A model generated the notes under the pieces. That model did no database searches and was not told the DNA's origin. It saw only the letters and a program-made list of their open reading frames with translations. A stretch of DNA of 64,000 nucleotides. Source: Collybia mongolica. Lineage: Eukaryota > Basidiomycota > Agaricomycetes > Agaricales > Clitocybaceae. The translations under genes were made by a program, and so were the position numbers. Below are positions 56,500-64,000 of this stretch, one piece after another (position 1 is the stretch's first letter; each line of letters starts with the position of its first letter). The stretch lies in contig JAAXNY010000001.1 of NCBI GenBank assembly GCA_013420905.1, positions 3,968,001-4,032,000 on the forward strand, written 5' to 3'.

Positions 56500-58540
56500 C
56501 GGAATGCACGGCATACCACGGCACAGAATCAAGTATGAGAGATTAGGGAGAAAGCAACAGACCAGACGACCGTGGCCGAAGGAAGATCAATCACTTGTGT
56601 GAAGGGTGAACCTGACGAAGCCCCAGATCTGTTCTGCGAACTTGCCGTGGATCCGGCAATTTTGGCACCGTAGAAATCCAGGGAGATATATGTATAATTC
56701 TAACCTCGGGCGACAGTACTTCGCAAGCCAAACCTGAGAAGTCCAACGTCAGCTCTTTGCTCTAATATCTGATATCACAACAAAGAAGCCTACACAGTCC
56801 AATAGCGCTCCCATGACCCCGAATCTGTATGATGATTGACCACGACCACCCCGGATCACAGGACGCGACATGCCTCTAATAGGAATAATGAGACGAGCTG
56901 CAAAATTTCCTTACTCTTTGGCGTGAACCCCATTCGTGATCTGGGATATAGGGCAAGCCGCCCCCAAGGCCCAGTTCGGCCTACACGATCGCGAGAGGTA
57001 TTTTGAGAATGGGCCAAGGTCCGGTAAAGGCAGCGGATTCCTTTCTATGGCGTTACCGTCGACTTGTCATCTCATGAGCATGGACAATGCTCGGCACTCG
57101 CGCCGTAGTCAAATTTGAGCCAGATGTATTTGTGATCTGGTGGGTTAAATAAGGGAGATTAGGAACCAGGAGTACATAAGGCGTTACGAAACGGCGCACC
57201 TCAATTTGGTGGCATGAATGGAGTTGATCTAAATTGACTTTGAGGCACAAGGGCCGAAGGAAGAGTAGCCTAGACCTTTCGAAAGACTTTAGCTGCTTGA
57301 ACAATTTACCCGACGTGAGGTATATCAGAGGGGCGAGTCCTGACTCTAACAGCAGAGAAGTACGACGAGCTCACTAGCCCAGCACTCAGCCTCCAGTTTC
57401 AGACTCGACCAGGATATCCAGACGAAAGGACCCAATAACGACTTGGTAGATGGGCAAAAAGTTTCCACGTGGATGCTCCAACTCTGCGCCGGGCCGGACC
57501 ATTTTTCAACAAGTTGGACTCCGCGAAGGTTTTTTTTCATCCTGGTGAAGCTCGACGCTGTCAAGGCATTTGACGTTGGGGAAAGTCTTACGCTCGGGTG
57601 CGCAGCCCGAGTGCTCAGCAGAGGGAAGTCTAGTAATCGCCTTTGTAAGTCACCTCTTAGAACAACTGCCATTGGTAATTGCTCTACCTAGATCAAAACA
57701 ATGCCTAGGCATCCAGGTAAGTTTACTCAGTGTGATGACCGCGACGGTCCTAGTGGGGGGACACGGTCGTCATCACCTGTTACATTTCCTCCATATGCAG
57801 CCTCGGTCAAATCGTTGCGTCCGCCCCACTGGATCCGCAAAGGTTCAGCCCCATCGGAGCGCAGCATCCTTTGGAAGAGTTTGAGACGGTGGCATCTTTA
57901 TGGAAGCAGCTGTAACGGAACAGCACATGTCAGTATCAAGACCTTACATCCCGGGCGAAGCCGGGTTCCTTAAGTGAGGCTTATAATTATAACCTATTCA
58001 GTCGTAAATGTTAGCTGTCGGATCTCCGCGGGGCGCTGCCATCAGGACATTTCTTCCTATGAGAGCATTCAAAACCCGCGGAATTGACACATATCGGTCA
58101 GTGAAGCGCCAAGCGATGGCTTCCTTGTGCGTCGAATCAAATCTTTACAAGTATTAGTAGTCCATCGTCAAGGCGCGATATATCGTTACTTCTTTGAGAT
58201 TCGACCCATTCAATTCGTTGTCTCCACATTCGTGCACATGTTCACAAATAAATTTAAAATATACCACTCCATGCTGGAAACAGGCTGAGGCTTGCGTTTT
58301 GTCGGTTCTGGTCCCCTTATATTCAGGACTTCGGAAGTAGCACTATAGAGATAATCCGAGTCAGCGTGGCTCACGTATATTTCAAGATGCACGACCATTC
58401 GTACTCACACACGATCCACCATATAACAAGTTACTCGTCTGATGCTCATTCCGTACTTCTCAGAACTCACCCGTAGACACTTTGCTGGTGTGGGAAGATA
58501 TAGTTGAGGACATGTTTCACATTTTTGAACGAGAGTCATG
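56500..58540. other. 2 kb without a supported gene
   Basis: Between oxidase copy 2 and the chitinase. Short frames such as 57346-57672 (minus) and 57443-57691 (plus) lack motifs. I see no relic of a coding gene or repeat. Confidence 0.35.
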
Positions 58541-58545
58541 TACAT

Positions 58546-60055
58546 TTAGAAACCCCCGGACTGTCGTATCGAGTTCACAAGGATATTGTTTGAATCACCA
58601 CCAGCCTCCCACATAGCAAACCCTCTCAAACCCTTCGATTTGATGAAATCACCCTTCGCAGAGAACGACTATGGGTAGATATTATTTATGCAAGCCGGCG
58701 ATAATCAGCGTATCAACATACCTGTGCATCGTCAAACGAGACCATGACTTCGGTTTCGGGGTTGTAGACATAGGGCTAAGTAGGGGCAACATGTTATTGA
58801 AAAAAAAAAAAACGGTTTAATTCAGACCGGCAGTCGCTCACTGTCTTGCTACAGTTATCAAAGGCGTGGGGAATACCCTGCTTTGGCGTTCCATCGGCGT
58901 TGAGGTACCCCTGTTCTATCAGTCCCCAGAAATTGATATTACCGGCGACAGGCTGCTGGACGCCACAGACGTCGGTACCAGCAGGGTCATCCCATGAATC
59001 ACCAGCTGGAAGATCGTTTGAATCGAAAGGGGGATACAGTGCGAGAATTGTGGAGGATCCACTCTTGAATGCATTCGCTTTGCGAACTCTGAAGGAATGT
59101 CCATAACTTGCAACTCCCAAAACCAACTGATTGAAGGGAATTCCAGCGGCGTTCCACTGCTTCACAGCCGATACAGCCGAACCCGCTTGGTTGGCGGAGG
59201 TTGCGCAAGTATCATCAAGAGGCGCATTGGGGCCAACGGTAGGGCTCCAAGGACCCCAGATGTCGTAGTTCATGACGGCAATAAAATCTAGGACTTTGCT
59301 GAACCCGGAAACATTGGTGGATGGGTTGCCATTAGAATCGATGAATGGGACTGTAGCGGTCGCAGCAGATAATACAAGGGTTTTACCAAGGGCGTCCTGA
59401 CGAAGCTCTTGCAGGAAGGCGAGGAAGTTCGCAGTGTCTTTCGAGCTGATCGTATTACATCCGATTCCCTGGTTGGCGGGATATTCCCAACTAATTGCAT
59501 GTGAGTCTAACACCCAAACCTCGAGAGAGGAACTGATTTATTACTCAAAGTCCAAACCGTCTAGTTGAAATTTCGCAGCAAAATCAACAACTGTCTTCAC
59601 GAATGCGGTACGTTTGTCGGCGGTTGCGACATTTGCGGAAAAAAACCGAGATCCTGTCCAACCCCCAATGGAAACCAGAGCCTTTACGCCCTATAGACTG
59701 ATGAGATGTGTTGATTGCCCTGTACGTCAAAGGACTTACATTGGCCTGGGCTGTAGAAACAAACTGTGGCAACACGTCTGGATTGGACCCGCTCAGGTTG
59801 AGAGCCTTCACGTCCGCCGTGGTCTCACTATATTCATGATGATCAGGAGCGCCGCCTGGGTTTGTTTAGCAACACTCACGCGAAAGAATATGTCATATGG
59901 GTGAATTTCGACCAAGTCACTTTCGAAAGAGGAAACCCCTCAGTAGCATGCCAGCCAGCATACCACGTAGTTGCTACTAAGCTTGTTGCGTCGGACGCCT
60001 GGGGAGCGCCAAGCGCGGGAAGCAAGAATCCCAGCAAGAGCAGTTGCGTAAACAT
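58546..60055 (-). CDS. Secreted GH18 chitinase
   Basis: Endochitinase cutting beta-1,4-GlcNAc chains. Start MFTQLLLLGFLLPALG at 60055, a signal peptide, then TTWYAGWHATEGFPLSKVTW and SKFTHMTYSFA (strand 1). GVKALVSIGGWTGSRFFSAN is the SxGG motif. The catalytic motif is completed across an intron: LDGLDF then DWEYPANQG, giving DGLDFDWEYP with the acid Glu. Later VLDFIAVMNYDIWGPWSP and QLVLGVASYGHSFRV match the family. The last exons give PYVYNPETEVMVSFDDAQ, SFSAKGDFIKSKGLRGFAMW and end RQSGGF at 58546. About 430 residues, no carbohydrate-binding module seen. At least seven exons. The gene lies upstream-to-downstream on the same strand as the etherase-kinase fusion, 600 bp away. Confidence 0.94.
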
Positions 60056-60653
60056 CGTGTACGGGAGGACGTGGAGTGTGGTCGACACATGTCATCCGCC
60101 GCCGTTTATAACTGATGTTTGGAGCGCCCTAGATAATCAAACATGGGGGCGGAAGATCACCAGGTGAGGCGTGCGCTTGATGGCAAGGAATATACATCTG
60201 GAAAATCCCAAACAAATATGTCTTCTCGGAGAGATAGAGGCCTTGGAGTGTGGAAAGAAGGCCTTGCCCTCGAGCCTCTTGCATCAGGTGATTGGTGTTT
60301 AAAAGTCAGATAGACCTAAAGGTTCTCCAGGGCGTGTTGCGATTGAAGCACTCCAAACATGTTGAACGTTAAGATCTAGTATTCTCGAGGCCAGTGCACT
60401 GATCAGAGAGAGAACATAAATCACGCAAACGGCATGATGAAAACCTAACAATGTTGTCCGAGGCTAGAAAACGAAAAAAAAGAAATGATCGGTAACTTCG
60501 GTCCGAAGCACAAGCATCTTTCAGTGGTTTATGTAAACGAACAACCATATGCACCATTGGTATTTCATATGGCTCAAGCCCCGAAGAGCATGTCGTTCGC
60601 TGCACAAACATACACGATGACCATGCCATACAGTGCAGGGTGGTTAATCCGAT

Positions 60654-63054
60654 CTATGAAAGGAAATTTCTGACGAGTATCTGTACTGCGCAGCTTGCGG
60701 CATCAGCGACAGCCTCCACACGAGCAAACGTCTCTCCTCTTTCCTTCAATTCACTAACAACTAGATCCCTAAATTCAGAAATTTGTGACAAGGCGCCACC
60801 CATGGCAAGTGTACTGTTTTGTGCGAGGATCTGAGATTTGTCGCGCAATAGCGGTTCCACAGTATCCACTGCGGCTATTGCAGCTTGACGGACAATAGAC
60901 AAGGCTTCTTGGTCGGGAGCCTCAGAATTGGCAGGGAAAGCCGCACGAACAATCAGAGGAGCTAGCGATGCAATGCGTAATTTGGGATCGGGAGCCATGG
61001 GTACTTGAGTTCCAGTCTTCTCCTGAAATTGGTTTGGCGTGTAGACTGCCGAGATAATCGCACCAATGGTATGACAACCAAAGTAATCGGCGATGATCTT
61101 ATGTAGTCTTGTTGGAGCAGAGCCGGTATCTCGATGACGGAGTGTCCTTCGGATTGCCTCTCGGCCGATAAAGTATGCGGAACCTTCGTCGCCTAGAAGA
61201 TATCCCCATCCACCTGTACGCTCGAGAGGAGCCGTGACAAGTTTACTCTCAGCTGAGGTGACGTTGAAGCTGTACGCGATGCTCCCAGTTCCTATGACAA
61301 GGACGACACCTGTTTGGGACAAGGGTGGACCAAGATTGTTGTGGTTTACTAGCGCGGAAGAAAGAAGAGCAGCGTCGTTGGTAACCAAAAGGGTGGAGGG
61401 ATCAGCGAGCGACAACAGGTGTGCAAGCCGCGGCTGGACGGAAGCTAGGTCGGCCGGTCGGTCCAGACCCGCCGCCCCTACCCAGGCGGCTGCGAAAATG
61501 GGCCTCGAGAATGGCAGGGACACAAGTGAGCCTGGGGGACGTAATAGACCCGGAAGAAGTGCGACTGCCCGGACGACTGCGGTAGAAATGGTCGATAGAG
61601 CAGAGTCGTGACCCAGGGTTACGCTGTATGAATCGTGTCAACGGGTCTGGGAATAGAAGGAGAAATGAGGTGCAGTACAAATTACAAGGTCCTGCCTCAG
61701 CCCGCGCCAAGATACCGTCTTTGCTGGAAATTACAGCAGCACATTTCGTTCCACCAGCGTCGATACAAAGCACAAGCGGAGGAGTCCCATGCGACTCAAT
61801 AGACGGCTTGTTGTCCACGGATGTGTCCAAGGCCCTTCTCAGAATCCCCCCAGCTTCGTCCAATCTCCTTGTCGCCTCAACAACGGAACATTTCAAGGCT
61901 TCTACAACAATAGCTAGCTTGACGCTACCACTGCAACGCTGAATAAGGCGATCAATTTCAGTATCCAAAAGGGACGTGTACGGTATAACTGTTCGAAAGA
62001 TGCGGCGCGCCCTATCAATGAGCTTTCCGTTCGTAGCTTTGACATCAACCATCTGAGAAAAATTATTTCGAGGGCCGAAGAACAGAGTTATCAGCGCATA
62101 CCAAGTTGCCGTGGGTTTTTCCGATGCGAATCATCACCCCCGTGGAGATCATGTTAAGTATCTATGGGATTATCATTACAAAGGTACTCCAGTGAACCAA
62201 GAGGGAATAGTTACCATTTTCGTTGCAGTACCAGCTTTCATCCTCGTGCTTCCAGTGACAACCTCGGGGCCAACAAGGCATTCGATCAAACATTCGCATC
62301 TGCCTCTCATGCCACTTGGATTTACGCAAGAGATTCCTACAGTCAACATCCCCAAGGATTGACGGCAATGTGAGAGACCGGCGAGAACATAAGGAGTACG
62401 TCCGGATGCAGCGATTCCAATCAATGTATCAAGATCATTGAGAGGAGGTTCCAGCTTTTGGAGATCGCTAATGGGAAGTGATTCGGAGTCTTCGGCACCT
62501 TCGGACGCGTAGCGAATCGCAGAGTCGCCTCCAGCCATAAGACTGAATAATCAACAAACCCAAACTATCATCAGAGGAGAGATGACCCACGCAATAAATA
62601 GAGTGTAAGGTGCAGAGAAGGTTGGTGGTCTTAATACCATATAGTAAGATTGTGAAGTCTCGTTGGGGTGAAAACGCCTTACATTTCAGATGCATCCAAA
62701 ACACCCAGCCTGGTCAGAACGTAAAGTTGAGGCCTTAACAGTCGTGATTGTTATCCAACGAACCTTCCACTTGTCCCTGCTCCAATATACAACACCCTTC
62801 CACCCTTCCGAAGCCTATCCGCGATAAGATCGATCGATCGTGCGATTTCTGGCAAGCAGATTCGAACTGCTATGGCTACTTCAGAGTCAGCATCGTTCAT
62901 GATACCTATCCATGGTATAAGTAGGATAATCAATAATATAGGGGCAATACGTGCGACACATCTCCAATGTCGTCACAACATCGATGCGTGTGGATTCAAT
63001 ATTGCGTAACTCTGTTTGCAGCGACCCAGTCGCAGTAGATATCTGGGAAGACAT
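60654..63054 (-). CDS. MurQ-type N-acetylmuramic acid 6-phosphate etherase fused to N-acetylglucosamine kinase
   Basis: Two enzymes in one chain, about 720 residues. N-terminal half, MurQ/GCKR-type SIS domain: start MSSQISTATGSLQTELRNIE at 63054, TLEMC|IMNDADSEVAIAV, RVLYIGAGTSGR|LGVLDASEM, PPTFSAPYTLFIA|LMAGGDSAI and ASEGAEDSE. The Glu in DASE and the Glu in EGAED, both catalytic in E. coli MurQ, are kept. GIAASGRTPYVLAGL, STRMKAGTATKM, NMISTGVMIRIGK and HGNLMVDVKATNGKLIDRA follow, ending RLDEAGGILRRALD. C-terminal half, BadF/BadG-type sugar kinase: VLCIDAGGTKCAAVIS (phosphate loop), AGPCNF, VLVIGTGSIAYSF, TGGWGYLLGDEGSAYFIG and LAMGGALSQISEFRD, like GlcNAc kinase. Cytosolic. Bar signs mark introns I placed. 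The end is at 60654. Confidence 0.9.
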
Positions 63055-63059
63055 TGCTG

Positions 63060-64000
63060 AGGGGCGGAGGATCAACAAAAGAAATTGCCACTTACTTTTC
63101 CATCTGGAGCCGCCGCCTCTGTAGTGTGCAGCACTGGCACATGGGCTCGAGCACATGAGTGTCAACCACAAGCGGACTAACAGTTTTATTAATAGATTTT
63201 TTCAATTCAGTGACCCCCCCCCCGGGAAATTTTCCGCCTGACCCAAGGAAGGTTCTATTAGAGTGTCACTAGCATAATTGTTGTTGATTCCTACTAATAA
63301 TGAAGTCGATGGCTGAAGCAGAAGGGCTGGGGCCCTTGTAACAAGGCGGCCTGCTCTAAGTTTGCCTCGAAAGATCGCTAAGTTCGTATTTTGGTTGATC
63401 ATAACAATAATAATAATATTGCTGAGTTTGAAAAGAAAATGCTCCGGGGTCACCGATCACTTGCCAGTGCACCGGCACCTTCAGTCAAGGCGCTTAGTCG
63501 ATTCAAACTTTCAACACACTCAAGATCAACTTGTTTGCGTCCAAATCAGCTAATATGGGTTGCGTTTTTATCTCGAAATTTCTGTTGATTTCTTTGACTA
63601 AACTATGACATCCATTCCACTGCACTGAGACTGGTCACTGATGTTCCACGGTGGGTACTGGGTGGCCAGTGGCCACATCGCGAAAGTCATGAACGTCCAT
63701 GGCCAATGAGTGTAACTTCCTCTGAGGTCTTCCCTGCCGCTTCAGCACATGAAACTAGCCGATTGAGACATAGGATAAATTGTTAGGCGTTCTTAAATAT
63801 TGTACCAGCACTCTCGGTGTGCACCTTACGTTGATACTTAAAACATAAAGCCTGCTTCTGTAATTCGGAAGCACATCGAGTCCGTGTAAACGCATGGAAA
63901 AATGTCGTCATATCAGCCAACGCATAAATATGCCGGCACGGCCAGCCGCGTGTCAAGCACACCACGTTGTATCAAATATCCGCGATGACCACAGATTTTG
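63060..64000. other. 3' end of window, no gene recognised
   Basis: Upstream of the etherase-kinase fusion (its promoter side). A run of 10 C lies at 63214-63223 and short AT-rich repeats (ATAATAATAATATT) at 63402-63420. No coding motif was found in the remaining 550 bases. Confidence 0.35.

Overview
The window looks like nuclear DNA of a filamentous basidiomycete, most likely a mushroom-forming Agaricomycete. Genes are dense, on both strands, and cut by many GT..AG introns of roughly 45-60 nt. The content fits: an M36 fungalysin, a CBM1-linked PL3 pectate lyase, a GH18 chitinase, inositol phosphorylceramide synthase, expanded TKL-type kinases and a DUF4238-like domain. I saw no rRNA or tRNA gene, transposon ORF or CRISPR array. 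Species cannot be told. Exon borders were read by eye from splice sites and reading frame.

Layout. 1-1.2 kb: nothing recognised. 1.2-4 kb: secreted fungalysin. 4.4-9.7 kb: two tandem paralogues (minus) of an uncharacterised Arg/Glu-rich protein with a strict 11-residue repeat. 10.2-11.1 kb: METTL7-like methyltransferase. 11.4-12.8 kb: AUR1. 13.05-14.4 kb: small SAP-like nuclear protein candidate. 14.5-16.7 kb: S9 peptidase. 17.4-17.7 kb: frameshifted reductase relic. 17.9-20.3 kb: DUF4238-like/TKL kinase fusion. 21.2-22.15 kb: 2-Cys peroxiredoxin. 23.8-25.45 kb: CBM1-pectate lyase. 25.6-28.1 kb: large disordered protein. 29.3-31.4 kb: NUG1-type GTPase. 31.5-36.5 kb: three tandem TKL kinases. 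39.1-40.7 kb: MFS transporter. 42.4-43.85 kb and 54.9-56.4 kb: two closely related D-amino-acid-oxidase-like genes in inverted, convergent orientation, with duplicated promoters. Between these arms lie an unknown gene, an ankyrin-PH-OSBP sterol/lipid transfer protein, a small zinc-finger protein and a secreted repeat-poor protein. 58.5-60.06 kb: GH18 chitinase. 60.65-63.05 kb: a fusion of a MurQ-type N-acetylmuramic acid 6-phosphate etherase with an N-acetylglucosamine kinase.

The most interesting parts are (i) the MurQ-GlcNAc kinase fusion beside a chitinase and a D-amino-acid oxidase, which together could salvage amino sugars and D-amino acids from chitin and bacterial peptidoglycan; (ii) the hendecad-repeat tandem pair; (iii) the inverted oxidase duplication whose copies differ at the peroxisomal targeting tripeptide; and (iv) the DUF4238-kinase fusion.
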